A stretch of DNA of 64,000 bases from Pseudoalteromonas sp. UG3-2 (GCF_037120705.1 NZ_JAWLJU010000002.1:2687501-2751500); one strand, 5' to 3'; positions 11,073 through 21,313 are shown, numbered from the stretch's first letter. Notes: generated by a model not told the origin, from the sequence alone. Numbers and translations: made by a program.

Positions 11073-11120
11073 TATGGCTGTTAGACTCAATCAATATGAC
11101 TTGAACAGAGTAGGCTAGCT

Positions 11121-12344
11121 ATGCTTGATGCAGATTTAATCATCATTGATGTCAATATTGCGACAATGGACCCAGAAATAACCACACCTTATGGCGCCAT
11201 AGAGGATGCTGCCATTGCCATTAAAGGTGGGGAAATCGTCTGGCTGGGAGAGCGTAAGCAACTTCCAGAAGTGGATGCCTTTGCTACCCCAATTCATAAA
11301 GCCGGTGGTCAATGGTTAACACCAGGGTTAATTGATTGTCATACCCATATTTTGTTTGGCGGCGCACGAGCCAATGAGTTTGAACAGCGCTTACTGGGAA
11401 CCTCATATCAAGAAATTGCAGCCCAAGGCGGTGGTATTGCCAGCACCGTAAAAGCCACTCGCTTGGCGGATCGTGAAACGCTTTTTGTTAGCGCCAAAGA
11501 CCGCTTGAATAGCTTGTTGGCAGAAGGTGTCACCACCGTAGAGAGTAAATCGGGTTATGGTTTAGACTTGCAAAACGAAATAAAACTATTGGAAATAAAC
11601 CAGCTGCTTAACGCTCATCACCCGATTGACGTCCACAGCACTTTTTTGGGGGCGCACGCGTTACCACCGGAATATAAAAATGATAGCCAAGGCTATATTG
11701 ATCAGGTGTGCGAGCAGATGCTCCCTGAGGTTGCCAAGCGCCAGCTAGCTACCGCTGTGGATGTATTCTGTGAAAATGTCGGCTTTACTTATCAACAGAC
11801 GGAGCAAGTGTTTGCTAAAGCACAAGAGCTTGGGCTTGCGGTGAAATGTCATGCGGAGCAATTATCTAACCAACATGGCAGTGAGCTGGTGGCGAAGTTT
11901 TCAGGTTTGTCTGCTGATCACGTGGAGTATTTGGACGAAGCGGGAGTCAAAGCCATGGCCGCCAATGACGTGGCTGCCGTTTTGTTGCCGGGCGCCTTCT
12001 ACTTTTTACGCGAAACCCAGCAACCACCGATAGACCTATTGCGTCAGCACAATGTGGCGATGGCCATTGCCAGTGACTTTAACCCCGGCACTGCACCACT
12101 TTGCTCATTGCGATTAATGCTAAATATGGCCTGTACATTATTTCGTATGACACCTGAAGAAGCATTGCAAGGTGTAACCATCAATGCAGCTAAAGCCCTT
12201 GGGTTGAGCGACCGTGGCGTGTTGAAAGCGGGTATGCGTGCTGATTTGGCTTTATGGAATATCAGCCATCCGGCCCAACTGAGTTATCAATTTGGCGTCG
12301 CTGACCTGTCAAATTTGTGGATCTTGGGTAAACTTAACCAGTAA
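11121..12344 (+). CDS. hutI: Imidazolonepropionase
   Basis: Metal-dependent amidohydrolase of 407 residues that opens the ring of imidazolone propionate to N-formimino-L-glutamate, the third step of histidine catabolism. The metal-binding HxH is at His74/His76 ([11 protein letters not shown]). Further conserved blocks are KCHAEQ, ADHVEYL and SDFNPGTAP. It is transcribed away from hutC from the shared operator region. A GGDEF/EAL-like gene follows after 24 bp and could be cotranscribed. Confidence 0.98.
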   Translation: MLDADLIIIDVNIATMDPEITTPYGAIEDAAIAIKGGEIVWLGERKQLPEVDAFATPIHKAGGQWLTPGLIDCHTHILFGGARANEFEQRLLGTSYQEIAAQGGGIASTVKATRLADRETLFVSAKDRLNSLLAEGVTTVESKSGYGLDLQNEIKLLEINQLLNAHHPIDVHSTFLGAHALPPEYKNDSQGYIDQVCEQMLPEVAKRQLATAVDVFCENVGFTYQQTEQVFAKAQELGLAVKCHAEQLSNQHGSELVAKFSGLSADHVEYLDEAGVKAMAANDVAAVLLPGAFYFLRETQQPPIDLLRQHNVAMAIASDFNPGTAPLCSLRLMLNMACTLFRMTPEEALQGVTINAAKALGLSDRGVLKAGMRADLALWNISHPAQLSYQFGVADLSNLWILGKLNQ

Positions 12345-12368
12345 TGATGGTTTAATAAGCAGTATGTT

Positions 12369-14123
12369 ATGTATTTTATGTTGGCGGCTGCCCTTACACT
12401 TGAGGGAGCTGCACTACTTATAACGCCATGGTCATCGGCGTTTGCTGGAGCCACTGTTATGGCGGCCTGTGCTCTGGCATTACAACGCCCTTCAGTTGTA
12501 CTGTTGCTAGCGCACGTAAGCAGCATGACATTGGCAGTGTTACTGTTATTCACGGGTCAAGCGACTTGGCTATATTTGCTAACCTTGCCACTTTTACTGT
12601 ATTTAATGGATGGCTTACAGCAATCGCGAGTGGGCTTTTTAGTCACCACCACCCTGGCAATTATTGCCCTAGTAGGTTGGCTAATATATCACTATTTATT
12701 CTTTATCGGCCTTCATTATGCTGCCACCATAATATTAATGATGTACTGTGTGCGGCTATGCTACAGCGCCATTATAGCCGCGGCACCTAAGTCCAAGGAA
12801 GCGGCCAATAGCCACCCAGAAGATGATTCCCTAGGCCTACCAGGCAGGCAAGCTCTAAAACAGGCATTTTTGCATTATAGATCGCAACACCCTTTCACCT
12901 GCATGTTGGTGCTGGTGAGGCTAGTGGGCTTTGAAAAAGTCAACTTTCACTTGGGAAGAGAGTTTGGCGACTTGTTATTGGCGCAATCGGCAAATCGCAT
13001 CTCACAGTGTTTGCAAATTAACGAAGTGATGGCCATTACCCATCATAATGAGAGTGCAAAGCTCGCGCACCTTGGCGGACTGAACTTTGTGTTTATTTGC
13101 TCCTTAGAGCATGCCAACCACCTCCACGAGCAACTGTTAGAGCAAATAGCGGATTCTACTTTGCAGCCTTTCAATGTGGGTAGCTGTACCGTCGAAGTGT
13201 CGATGCGAGCAAGTTACGTAAACTGTGACGAAGAAATGGGGCAGCTGGAAAACTTAATTTCTTGTGCCTTTATGGCGTTGGATAGTCAGCCTCAGCAGCA
13301 GGTAGTGCCATATCAGCAGCGCATGCAGATAAAGCGCTTGGAGCAGCAAGTGAGGTTGTCAGAGTTGGCGAAAATCGACTTTCGAAACGAGTTTGAGCTC
13401 TATTTTCACCCGGTGATCCGCCACCAAGATAACCAAGTGGAGTTTGTCGAGTTACTCTTGCGCTGGCAACACCCAAAGCAAGGGATCCTCAATGCCAATG
13501 AGTTTATTGATGATATTCGCTTAGCCGGTTTAGCGGAAGGACTGGCGGAATATGTATTGGAGCGTGCTTGTGAATTGGCCTTGGCATTAAAAATGGAAAA
13601 GGTCAGTGTGCCCATCAGCATTAATGTGCTGGGCCCTGAGCTCCTCAGTGAACATTTTATTGATTACCTCGACCACACCATTCTCAATCACCAGCTCAGT
13701 CCAGACGCCATTATTATTGAGTGTCCGGCCAGCATGCTCGCCAGTTTATCAGACAGCGAAGTGGCCATGTTGAGACGCCTGAAAGGCATGGGAATTCGAA
13801 TGTGTATAGATGGCTTCGGTGAGGCGCCATTAATTTTGGCTAAGTTGCCGGCGATGAAGTTCGATTACGTTAAGTTGTCTCGCAGTATGACCAATGAGCC
13901 AGAAAAGTTAGGACATACAAAGGCGCTGGTTAAAGGCATTGTCGAGATGCATCAGCAAAAGCACTGCATGGTGATCGGCGAAGGAGTTGAGACACAAAGC
14001 CAATTAGATTTTGTCAAAAGCCTTGGCACCATTGCAGCGCAAGGCTTCTATTTTATTCGCCCGCAAAATAGTAATATTCTGATTAGCTGGGTTAAGCAGT
14101 GGCGTTTGTCACACCCAAGCTAG
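12369..14123 (+). CDS. Membrane protein with degenerate GGDEF and EAL domains
   Basis: 584 residues. About residues 1-140 are hydrophobic with five or six likely membrane helices. Then comes a GGDEF-fold region whose signature has become LGGLNF, so it should not make cyclic-di-GMP. The C-terminal EAL-fold domain (about 335-580) reads ELLLRW in place of EALLRW and IDGFG in place of the metal-binding DDFG. The ECPAS glutamate, the YVKLS lysine and the GEGVET glutamate remain. The loss of one metal-ligand aspartate suggests little phosphodiesterase activity, so it may be a c-di-GMP sensor or adaptor like CsrD. It lies 24 bp after hutI, and its last 4 bp overlap hutG. No clear ribosome-binding site is visible, so the start is uncertain. 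Confidence 0.85.
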   Translation: MYFMLAAALTLEGAALLITPWSSAFAGATVMAACALALQRPSVVLLLAHVSSMTLAVLLLFTGQATWLYLLTLPLLLYLMDGLQQSRVGFLVTTTLAIIALVGWLIYHYLFFIGLHYAATIILMMYCVRLCYSAIIAAAPKSKEAANSHPEDDSLGLPGRQALKQAFLHYRSQHPFTCMLVLVRLVGFEKVNFHLGREFGDLLLAQSANRISQCLQINEVMAITHHNESAKLAHLGGLNFVFICSLEHANHLHEQLLEQIADSTLQPFNVGSCTVEVSMRASYVNCDEEMGQLENLISCAFMALDSQPQQQVVPYQQRMQIKRLEQQVRLSELAKIDFRNEFELYFHPVIRHQDNQVEFVELLLRWQHPKQGILNANEFIDDIRLAGLAEGLAEYVLERACELALALKMEKVSVPISINVLGPELLSEHFIDYLDHTILNHQLSPDAIIIECPASMLASLSDSEVAMLRRLKGMGIRMCIDGFGEAPLILAKLPAMKFDYVKLSRSMTNEPEKLGHTKALVKGIVEMHQQKHCMVIGEGVETQSQLDFVKSLGTIAAQGFYFIRPQNSNILISWVKQWRLSHPS

Positions 14124-15169
14124 CCCAGTTTTGCGCTGAGATAAGCGTTTACAAGATTTGCCAATACTTGGCCGCAATGCTCTATGCCAACGGCTTCTCC
14201 GTGTGGGTGCCTGCTTGGCGCGGCTTCGCACAGGTGCAGATATTTACTATTTTTATGTTGGCTGGCTAAATACACAAAGTGCTCCGCATCGGCGGCACTA
14301 AAGCCTTGATAGGTGAGGGCGCTGGCGGGCATTGCAGTGATGGCGTCAACATCTAACTCAACGCCAAGTCCGGTCGTTGCATGGTAAGATGCTAGGGCTG
14401 CGGTTACGGCTTCGGTGAGACTTTTAACGCGGCGAACATAGATGTCTTGATAGCTGGTAAAGCCAAACCCCACGTCATGCAAGCGAGTCAGGATTGCTTG
14501 GTTATTTTTTTGTTCATGCAAACCAATGATATGGTAATCCGCGAGGCTACCAGCCTGATGGGCGTAACTAAAGCCATTGCCACTGTGGCGGCCTTCACAT
14601 GCCCTAAAGTCGGCATGGGGATCAAAGTTTAGCGCTGCGAGCGGGGATTGTGTGGCTTGGAAGTAGCCTTGTAGAAGACCATATGCATTGTTGTGGCCAC
14701 CACCAATAACAATGGGCTCAAGCCCTGCTGCAAAGATGGCCGCAAATACCGCAATCACGCGTTGGTCTATGCTGGCACATAACTGCCGTAAACGCTGCAA
14801 TTGCTGTGGCTGAGTATTGTCCAGCGAGCTTGCTTCAGCATTGATATCGTCAAGCTCTACTTCGCCCAGCAAGAGTACCTTTTTGGCACTGAGGAATTGG
14901 TTTTCAGGCTGGTTTAAAAAGCGCTTTAAAAACGCCTGCCAGCCTAACTCTGAACCACCTTTACCACAGTTGGCCCGCGGTCCAATATCCTCTGGAATAC
15001 CGACTAAAACGTAGCGTATACCAAACGCGGCGGCATCTTTTAAGGCTTCGAGAAAGTTATCCTGAGATTGCAAAAAGCTGATACTTTGCCATAGCCGAGT
15101 TTCGCCATCGCGGCTGACGGTCAACTCGCTAATGGCGTGCTCATCATAAATTTTGACTGCTGAATTCAT
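14120..15169 (-). CDS. hutG: Formimidoylglutamase
   Basis: Ureohydrolase-family enzyme expected to split N-formimidoyl-L-glutamate into glutamate and formamide, the last Hut step. At 349 residues it is slightly long. The manganese ligands are all visible: His159 in GGGHN, Asp183/His185/Asp187 in DPHAD, and Asp273/Asp275 in ELDVD. The residue after GGGH is Asn rather than the more usual Asp/Glu/Ser. The gene is not in the hutCUH unit. It starts 14 bp after rraA and is probably cotranscribed with it, and I see no HutC palindrome upstream. The hut neighbourhood supports formimidoylglutamase over arginase or agmatinase. Confidence 0.88.
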   Translation of the reverse strand: MNSAVKIYDEHAISELTVSRDGETRLWQSISFLQSQDNFLEALKDAAAFGIRYVLVGIPEDIGPRANCGKGGSELGWQAFLKRFLNQPENQFLSAKKVLLLGEVELDDINAEASSLDNTQPQQLQRLRQLCASIDQRVIAVFAAIFAAGLEPIVIGGGHNNAYGLLQGYFQATQSPLAALNFDPHADFRACEGRHSGNGFSYAHQAGSLADYHIIGLHEQKNNQAILTRLHDVGFGFTSYQDIYVRRVKSLTEAVTAALASYHATTGLGVELDVDAITAMPASALTYQGFSAADAEHFVYLASQHKNSKYLHLCEAAPSRHPHGEAVGIEHCGQVLANLVNAYLSAKLG

Positions 15170-15183
15170 GACTGCTCGCTAGC

Positions 15184-15687
15184 TTAAAGGTCGTCGCCAT
15201 CTTCTTCGAGTAATAACTCTTCGGCAGAGATAATAATGCCGGTGGAATCAGCGTAAATAAAGTCATCGTCATAAAACGACACGCCGGCGAAGTTAACCGG
15301 AACGCCTACCTCGCCACTGCCACTACTGTCTGCGGCAACGGGAATGGAGGCAATGGCTTGAACTCCAAGATCACACTCTTCTAGTTCATCGACGTGCCTT
15401 ACGGCTCCGTATACCACGATACCTTGCCAGTTGTTTTCAGCCGCCAGTTCTGCAAGATCGATATCAATTAAAGCGCGACGCGTTGAACCGCCACCATCAA
15501 TTAGTAACACGCGACCAGTACCATCTTGCTGCAGTACATCTTGGATTTGCTCATTATTTTCAAAGCATTTCAGCGTTGTTATACGGCCAGAAAAGGAGCT
15601 TTGGCCGCCAAAATTGATGAACATTGGCTCAAGCACATCAACCACATCTGCGAAATGGTCACAAAGATCCGAAGTGCTGTATTCCAT
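15184..15687 (-). CDS. rraA: Regulator of ribonuclease activity A
   Basis: Small trimeric protein (167 residues) that in E. coli binds RNase E and reduces its activity. The fold is related to HMG/CHA aldolases. The close match to E. coli RraA is evident throughout: [48 protein letters not shown] and [10 protein letters not shown]. The acidic tail ([12 protein letters not shown]) is longer than usual. It is the first gene of a likely two-gene unit with hutG and is divergent from the PAP2 gene. Confidence 0.95.
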   Translation of the reverse strand: MEYSTSDLCDHFADVVDVLEPMFINFGGQSSFSGRITTLKCFENNEQIQDVLQQDGTGRVLLIDGGGSTRRALIDIDLAELAAENNWQGIVVYGAVRHVDELEECDLGVQAIASIPVAADSSGSGEVGVPVNFAGVSFYDDDFIYADSTGIIISAEELLLEEDGDDL

Positions 15688-15842
15688 ATTAAATCCTCGA
15701 GTATTGGTTATGACTACTCAGTATACTCTCATACTTGTGCTTAGCAATGCTTTGATTCAACTTACATATTTGTGTCTTAAAAGTGTCACCCATTTGTTAT
15801 TTAGCTCTTCTATGCTGAAACGGATATTAGCAGATCAGGCGC

Positions 15843-16373
15843 GTGATAATGGTAAAAGCAAAATTAGCTCAGCTCGATACAGCGCTTTACTTTGCGGTAT
15901 TTCGACCGCAGCCAAAAAATTGGTGTCGACTTGCTGCACTGGCGCTGTCGAAAAGTGGCAATGGTGGTCTTTATGTGTTGGTTGCTTTAGGTTGTGCGTT
16001 ATTTTTAGAGCAACTGGGAAGGCAATTTGCACTTACTGCAATATTAGCATTTGCCATTGAACGACCACTGTACTTTTACTTTAAGAACCGCTTTGCGCGG
16101 TTACGCCCTTGCGACTGTTTTGCGGTAAAAGCACTGTTAAAGCCCAGTGATAAATTTAGTTTACCTTCAGGTCACAGTGCCGGTGCCTGGCTGTTTGCCA
16201 CCTGTTTAATGGAGCAAATACCGAGTTTATCTTTGGCGTTAATGCTTTGGGCGTGTGGCGTATCGCTATCGCGCGTTATTGTTGGCGTGCACTACCCACT
16301 GGATGTGGTGTTAGGTGGCGCAATGGGCAGCGCATGTGCAGTACTGGCGATCATCATAATAGGAAGCCTATGA
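15843..16373 (+). CDS. PAP2-family membrane phosphatase
   Basis: Integral-membrane acid phosphatase of about 176 residues. All three catalytic motifs are complete: KNRFARLRP (81-89), PSGH (108-111) and SRVIVGVHYPLD (143-154). Such enzymes dephosphorylate phosphatidic acid, phosphatidylglycerophosphate or undecaprenyl pyrophosphate. The start is GTG at 15843 or ATG at 15849; no strong ribosome-binding site decides. Its stop overlaps the start of the following glycosyltransferase gene (ATGA), which shows translational coupling and suggests a lipid-linked substrate in common. Confidence 0.9.
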   Translation: MIMVKAKLAQLDTALYFAVFRPQPKNWCRLAALALSKSGNGGLYVLVALGCALFLEQLGRQFALTAILAFAIERPLYFYFKNRFARLRPCDCFAVKALLKPSDKFSLPSGHSAGAWLFATCLMEQIPSLSLALMLWACGVSLSRVIVGVHYPLDVVLGGAMGSACAVLAIIIIGSL

Positions 16374-17422
16374 AGATTTTATATGGGGTACAAGGAACGG
16401 GAAATGGCCACACTACCCGTGCTCGGGTAATGGCAAAAAGCTTTCGTGAAAAAGGCATTAAGGTCGACTACTTTTTTTCCGGGCGGCCTAACGATAACTA
16501 CTTCGACATGCAAGCATTTGGCGATTACCGCAGTTGTCGGGGATTGTCATTTGTTACTGAACATGGGCAACTGAATAAAATGGCAACGCTTAAATCTCTG
16601 CGCTTAGGCGAGTTTGCTCGTGATATTAAAAGTTTGGACGTCTCAGACTATGACGTCATATTTAACGACTTTGAGCCGGTGACGGCGTGGGCTGGCAAGC
16701 TGGCGAAGGTTCCGGTTATCGCCATGAGTCATCAAGCTTCTTACCTGTTCAACCCTGTACCGCAACATGCTGTGCATTCATGGCATCGAATATTAATCCG
16801 TTATTTTGCCCCAGCCAATATTCACCTTGGGGTGCACTGGCATCCGTATCACCGCAACATCATTCCACCGTTTATCCCTTATCAGCCTGAGCAAGAGCTC
16901 AGCGCTTGTGTTGCCAATAAAATATTGGTGTATTTACCGTTTGAAGATCTTGCCAGCATTATCGAGCTATTAAAGGACTTTCCCGACAAAGAATTTTATT
17001 GCTATCACCCACAGGCTTCTGATCGCTCTATTCAGCATATTCATCTGCGCAAGCCTAGTCGTACTGGCTTTATGCAGGATTTAAAAAACACCTCAGGAGT
17101 GGTCGCCAATGCTGGGTTTGAGTTATCGAGCGAAGCGTTGAAGCTGGGAAAAAAATTGTTGTTAAAACCGTTAGATGGCCAATTTGAACAACAAAATAAC
17201 GCCCAAACTCTGGCCCAGCTGGGTTATGCCCAAGTGATGAATTATCTCAATGTCAGTGCGTTAGAAGAGTGGCTTAGCAGTGCTGCTAAGAGTACTGTCT
17301 ATTTTCCTTCTGATCCAGACGACTTAATTGATTGGTTGTTAGCTGGGAACTGGCATGAGGTGGAGCATTTACACAAAAAGTTGTGGTGCAATGTTACCAA
17401 CATGTATACCAATGTGGCCTAG
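16370..17422 (+). CDS. MJ1255/VC2487-type glycosyltransferase
   Basis: 350-residue protein starting MKILYGVQGTGNGHTTRARV, a signature of the MJ1255/VC2487 family of GT-B glycosyltransferases (MurG/UGT-like, donor and acceptor unknown). The C-terminal half has NAGFELSSEALKLGKKLLLKP, a typical nucleotide-sugar-binding block. The ATG at 16370 overlaps the PAP2 stop and is preceded by AGGAAG. A longer in-frame reading from 16247 lies entirely inside the PAP2 gene and is rejected. With PAP2 it may make or recycle a glycolipid or lipid-linked sugar; this is inference from gene pairing. Confidence 0.88.
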   Translation: MKILYGVQGTGNGHTTRARVMAKSFREKGIKVDYFFSGRPNDNYFDMQAFGDYRSCRGLSFVTEHGQLNKMATLKSLRLGEFARDIKSLDVSDYDVIFNDFEPVTAWAGKLAKVPVIAMSHQASYLFNPVPQHAVHSWHRILIRYFAPANIHLGVHWHPYHRNIIPPFIPYQPEQELSACVANKILVYLPFEDLASIIELLKDFPDKEFYCYHPQASDRSIQHIHLRKPSRTGFMQDLKNTSGVVANAGFELSSEALKLGKKLLLKPLDGQFEQQNNAQTLAQLGYAQVMNYLNVSALEEWLSSAAKSTVYFPSDPDDLIDWLLAGNWHEVEHLHKKLWCNVTNMYTNVA

Positions 17423-17527
17423 ATCATATTAATTGTAATAACTAGCAAATTCGAAGGGGTTCAAGTAGGCAAGCTGGTGCGCTCTCGTCTATACTCGAGA
17501 AACTAGCTTAGTATTAAAGGTAAGCCA

Positions 17528-19408
17528 ATGGCGCTATTAGAAAACTTGACCATAAAACGTCGCTTGCAAGTGAATGCATTGGTGGTAGGGATTGCCTTAG
17601 TTGTTATGTTAATCATGATTATGTTCGAAGCTCGGACCATGCTGAAGCTGAACGAAGCCATTCAGCAAGCAGAAGAGGTGGCAATACATGAACTCAGTAT
17701 GCGAAAGCATGAAAAAAACTTTCTGTTTTATAAAGAAGAGTCGAGCTTGTCTGGCCATGAGTCTGAGTACAAGTTGCTGCAGCAAAAACTCGGTTCGTTG
17801 AAACAAATCTTTGCTGGGTTTGGTATCAACCTAGGAAAGATTAACGAGTTTGAGCGCTTGGTGAACACCTACCATAGCGATTTTCAAACCGTTGTTGAGC
17901 TACAAAAAACCATTGGTCTTCACCCTAAAGACGCCCTTTATGGCGAGCTTAGAGGGGCGGTGCATCAGGTAGAGACATTACTGAAAGAAAAAGAAAACTA
18001 TCAGCTGTTGGCTACTATGCTGCAGTTACGTCGCGCTGAAAAAGATTTTATGCTGCGTCTGGACCCTAAGTACTTAGGGCGGTTTGATGATTTGATTACA
18101 CGATTTGAACAGGAAATTCGCAGTGCTGGTTTTGACAACCAATATCAGTCGCAACTGTTACAATACCTCAGTACCTATCAGAACAAGTTTAGAGCGCTGG
18201 TCCGCGCCCAAGAAACATTAGGTTTTGATTTACAAAGCGGTGCCCTTGGCAAGATGAAAGTGAGTGTGGATAAAAGCGATGAAGTGGTGGAGCAAGTCGT
18301 TGAGCAAGCAAAAGCTGAAATCAAAGCCAACGCTGATACCACCCAAATGATTGCTTTTGCAGTATTTATTGTGGCGGGTTTGATTGTAATGGCACTGGTG
18401 CTCTCGACCAGTCGCTCTATTGTGCAACCGGTAGAGCGGGTGTATCAAACCATTGAAAAAATCCGTCGCGAAAATAACCTCAGTTTGCAAATTGAACAAA
18501 GTGGCAATGATGAAATCACCATTATGACGCGCGACTTCAACAGTTTGCTGACGGATTTTAGAGAGCTTATCGCGGATATTCATGGGGCCTTATCAACCAT
18601 TAATGAAGCCACCGATCACCTTACCGAAACCACCGCACAAACCAGCACGGGCATGGCCGAGCAGCTTCATGAAGCCGATATGGTGGCAACGGCTGCAACT
18701 GAAATGCAAACCACCATTCAAGATATTTCCCATAACACCAGTGAAGCGGCGCATAAAGCGGAAACCACCAATGGTAACGCTCAGCAGGGCCGTCGGGAAG
18801 TAACGGCGACCATTGAGCATATTATGCAGCTTTCTGAGTCACTAGGTGGCGCCTCGGATGTGGTGGCGCAACTGGAGCGTGACGGTGAAACCATTGGTTC
18901 GGTGTTGGATGTGATCCGTGGCATTGCAGAGCAAACCAACTTGCTGGCATTGAACGCCGCCATTGAAGCGGCCAGAGCCGGTGAGCAAGGCCGCGGCTTT
19001 GCTGTGGTGGCAGATGAGGTGCGCTCACTTGCTCAGCGTACGCAAGATTCCACACAAGAAATTGAGAGCATTATTTCGACCTTGCAACAACGCACTCGTG
19101 AGGTGGTAAACATTATGGAGCAGTGCCGTGAGCAAGGCAATGAAAGTGTTTCACAAGCAGAAAAAGCCGGTGAGCTGCTAGGTATGATCACCGAGGATGT
19201 GCAAACCATCATGGATATGAGCACCCACATTGCCACTGCGATTGATGAGCAAAACCAAGTGGCTTCTGAGGTTAATAAAAACGTGGTTAAAATCCGTGAT
19301 ATTGCCCAAGGCGCTTCTGAAAATGCACACTCTAACGCACAAAGCAGTGAGGAAGTGGCGGAGCAAGCGCGGGTATTGCGTGATGCTATCGCCAAGTATC
19401 AAGTTTAA
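17528..19408 (+). CDS. Methyl-accepting chemotaxis protein with HBM-type sensor
   Basis: 626-residue chemoreceptor. TM1 is at about 17-37, then an all-helical periplasmic region (about 40-280) with two related modules, each holding an R..EK.F motif ([12 protein letters not shown] and [12 protein letters not shown]) and a G-rich turn ([13 protein letters not shown] and [12 protein letters not shown]). This is the pattern of the helical bimodular (HBM) domain of McpS-type receptors, known to bind organic acids. TM2 lies at about 285-305, followed by HAMP and the signalling domain with [21 protein letters not shown] start with AAAGGTAAGCCA upstream is convincing. A terminator follows at 19425. 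Confidence 0.93.
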   Translation: MALLENLTIKRRLQVNALVVGIALVVMLIMIMFEARTMLKLNEAIQQAEEVAIHELSMRKHEKNFLFYKEESSLSGHESEYKLLQQKLGSLKQIFAGFGINLGKINEFERLVNTYHSDFQTVVELQKTIGLHPKDALYGELRGAVHQVETLLKEKENYQLLATMLQLRRAEKDFMLRLDPKYLGRFDDLITRFEQEIRSAGFDNQYQSQLLQYLSTYQNKFRALVRAQETLGFDLQSGALGKMKVSVDKSDEVVEQVVEQAKAEIKANADTTQMIAFAVFIVAGLIVMALVLSTSRSIVQPVERVYQTIEKIRRENNLSLQIEQSGNDEITIMTRDFNSLLTDFRELIADIHGALSTINEATDHLTETTAQTSTGMAEQLHEADMVATAATEMQTTIQDISHNTSEAAHKAETTNGNAQQGRREVTATIEHIMQLSESLGGASDVVAQLERDGETIGSVLDVIRGIAEQTNLLALNAAIEAARAGEQGRGFAVVADEVRSLAQRTQDSTQEIESIISTLQQRTREVVNIMEQCREQGNESVSQAEKAGELLGMITEDVQTIMDMSTHIATAIDEQNQVASEVNKNVVKIRDIAQGASENAHSNAQSSEEVAEQARVLRDAIAKYQV

Positions 19409-19424
19409 TTAAATCAAGCAACAC

Positions 19425-19451
19425 CAAGCCCTGCGAGAGTGGGGCTTTTTT
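19425..19451 (+). terminator. Intrinsic terminator after the HBM chemoreceptor gene
   Basis: AAGCCC / GGGCTT stem with a nine-base loop and a run of six T, located 17 bases after the stop codon. Confidence 0.75.
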
Positions 19452-19546
19452 ATGGCGGATACACAGACATGAGTTATGGTAGAAAGCTAATAGACTTTCT
19501 TCAGGTAGCAAAGTTGATTGGATAGGGGGGTGGAGCTCAATTGCGA

Positions 19547-19921
19547 TTAGGGCACAAACTTGATCGGTACGCTATCTCGTTGTTGTTGGTGCTCTGCCAC
19601 AGCAGCAACATACTCTTGCCAAAGCTGCTCTTGTTGCGCGGCAATGTGATGAAAATACTGCCAGCTATACAGGCCAGTGTCATGGCCATCATCGAACACT
19701 AACCGTGCGGCATAATGTCCCACCGGCTCAATTTTTGTGATAGTGACGTTTTCTTTATTTAACACTAACTGCTTTTGTTCAGGGCTGTGCCCTTGTACTT
19801 CGGCGGAAGGGGAGTGAGTGCGCAAAAATTCTGCACTAAAGTGGTGACAGCTGCCATCTTCAAAATACACATCTAACACCTTACTTACAGTGTGATAATG
19901 TAGTTTAGTGACTTGATACAT
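19547..19921 (-). CDS. DUF971 protein downstream of hslVU
   Basis: 124-residue protein of the DUF971 (GBBH-like N-terminal) family, a small zinc-ribbon-like fold that also forms the N-terminus of gamma-butyrobetaine hydroxylase. Recognisable parts are LDVYFEDGSCHHFSAEFLR, the IEPVGHYAARLVFDDGHDTGLYSWQY block and a His/Gln-rich tail. An upstream GTG adds three residues, but the ATG at 19921 has GGAG at suitable distance. It follows hslU after 52 bp on the same strand, an arrangement common in gammaproteobacteria, and is probably cotranscribed. Its biochemical role is not known to me. Confidence 0.88.
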   Translation of the reverse strand: MYQVTKLHYHTVSKVLDVYFEDGSCHHFSAEFLRTHSPSAEVQGHSPEQKQLVLNKENVTITKIEPVGHYAARLVFDDGHDTGLYSWQYFHHIAAQQEQLWQEYVAAVAEHQQQRDSVPIKFVP

Positions 19922-19973
19922 TGGCGACACGCTCCAAAAAGCTAAGCGGAGCCAAGCTCCGCTTATAGTGTGG

Positions 19974-21302
19974 TTATAAGATAAAGCGACTTAAGTCTTC
20001 ATCTTGCACTAACATATCGAGATGCTGCTCAACGTAAGCGGCATCAATGGTTAATGCTTCTCCCGCCTTTTCGCTGGCATCGAATGACGCTTCTTCCATC
20101 AGCTTTTCCATCACCGTGTGTAGACGGCGAGCACCGATATTTTCGGTCTTTTCATTAACCTGGAAAGCGGCCTCGGCAAGACGCTCAATGGCATCGTCGG
20201 TAAAGTTAACCTCGACATTCTCGGTTTTCATTAGGGCAATTTGCTGCTCGGTGAGCGAGGCACTAGGCTCGGTTAGAATGCGCTTAAAGTCACCTGCAGT
20301 CAGTGCTTCTAATTCAACACGGATAGGTAAACGACCTTGCAGCTCTGGAATAAGATCGGACGGTTTCGCCATTTGGAATGCGCCCGAAGCAATAAACAAG
20401 ATGTGGTCGGTTTTCACCATACCGTGCTTAGTGTTTACCGTTGAACCTTCGATAAGAGGTAACAAATCGCGTTGCACACCCTCGCGGCTAACGTCTGGGC
20501 CAGAAGACTCGCCGCGCTTGCAGATTTTGTCGATTTCATCGACAAACACAATGCCGTTTTGCTCTACTGACTCAATCGCTTGCTCTTTAAGCTCTTCAGG
20601 ATTCACAAGCTTAGCAGCTTCTTCTTCGACCAGAAGTTTAAAGGCTTCTTTGATTTTTAGCTTACGATTCTTTTTCTTATCGCCTGACATGTTTTGGAAC
20701 ATGCTTTGTAGCTGGTTAGTCATTTCTTCCATGCCTGGCGGTGACATGATCTCCACTTGTGGCGCAGACTCGGCAATATCAATGTCTATTTCTTTGTCGT
20801 CTAGCTGGCCTTCACGTAACTTTTTACGGAATACCTGACGAGTCGAGCTGTTGTCGTCACGTTGTGCTTCGCCCCAAGCGTCTTTTGCTGGTGGCAATAG
20901 GGCATCGAGAATACGCTCTTCAGCGGCTTCTTCGGCTCTGTGTTTGTGTTTTTTGGTTTGCTGCTCACGGGTAATTTTAAAAGAAACCTCGACTAGGTCG
21001 CGAATAATGGTTTCCACTTCTTTACCTACGTAGCCTACTTCTGTGAACTTAGTGGCTTCCACTTTGATAAAAGGAGCATTGGCGAGCTTAGCTAGGCGAC
21101 GCGCAATTTCCGTTTTACCCACCCCAGTTGGGCCAATCATTAAAATGTTTTTTGGTGTTACTTCACTGCGCAGCTCCTCGTCAAGCTGCATGCGGCGCCA
21201 ACGATTACGCAATGCAATAGCAACGGCCTTTTTCGCTTTATCTTGACCAATAATGTGCTGGTCAAGTTCGTGGACAATTTCTCTGGGAGTCATAGCTGTC
21301 AT
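19974..21302 (-). CDS. hslU: HslU, ATPase subunit of the HslVU protease
   Basis: AAA+ unfoldase of 442 residues that feeds substrates into the HslV peptidase. Walker A GPTGVGKT is at 57-64 and Walker B ([10 protein letters not shown]) lies in the second half of the ATPase domain. The I-domain insertion is charged and variable, and the C-terminus ends in LSRFIL, near the usual tail that docks into HslV. It lies 11 bp after hslV. Heat-shock control is expected from E. coli, but I could not mark a sigma-32 promoter. Confidence 0.98.
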   Translation of the reverse strand: MTAMTPREIVHELDQHIIGQDKAKKAVAIALRNRWRRMQLDEELRSEVTPKNILMIGPTGVGKTEIARRLAKLANAPFIKVEATKFTEVGYVGKEVETIIRDLVEVSFKITREQQTKKHKHRAEEAAEERILDALLPPAKDAWGEAQRDDNSSTRQVFRKKLREGQLDDKEIDIDIAESAPQVEIMSPPGMEEMTNQLQSMFQNMSGDKKKNRKLKIKEAFKLLVEEEAAKLVNPEELKEQAIESVEQNGIVFVDEIDKICKRGESSGPDVSREGVQRDLLPLIEGSTVNTKHGMVKTDHILFIASGAFQMAKPSDLIPELQGRLPIRVELEALTAGDFKRILTEPSASLTEQQIALMKTENVEVNFTDDAIERLAEAAFQVNEKTENIGARRLHTVMEKLMEEASFDASEKAGEALTIDAAYVEQHLDMLVQDEDLSRFIL

Positions 21303-21313
21303 GACGAGTCCTA

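Noticed and set aside
15431..16060. 209-residue plus-strand frame antisense to rraA and crossing into the PAP2 gene
   Set aside because: It overlaps two well-supported genes in the wrong frame and has low-complexity, non-family sequence.
19481..19500. AGAAAG/CTTTCT hairpin as a terminator for the hslVU-DUF971 transcript
   Set aside because: Only six pairs, no T-run on the minus strand.
20047..20838. 263-residue plus-strand frame inside hslU
   Set aside because: Antisense shadow of hslU, whose sequence is conserved; serine-rich composition is typical of such shadows.
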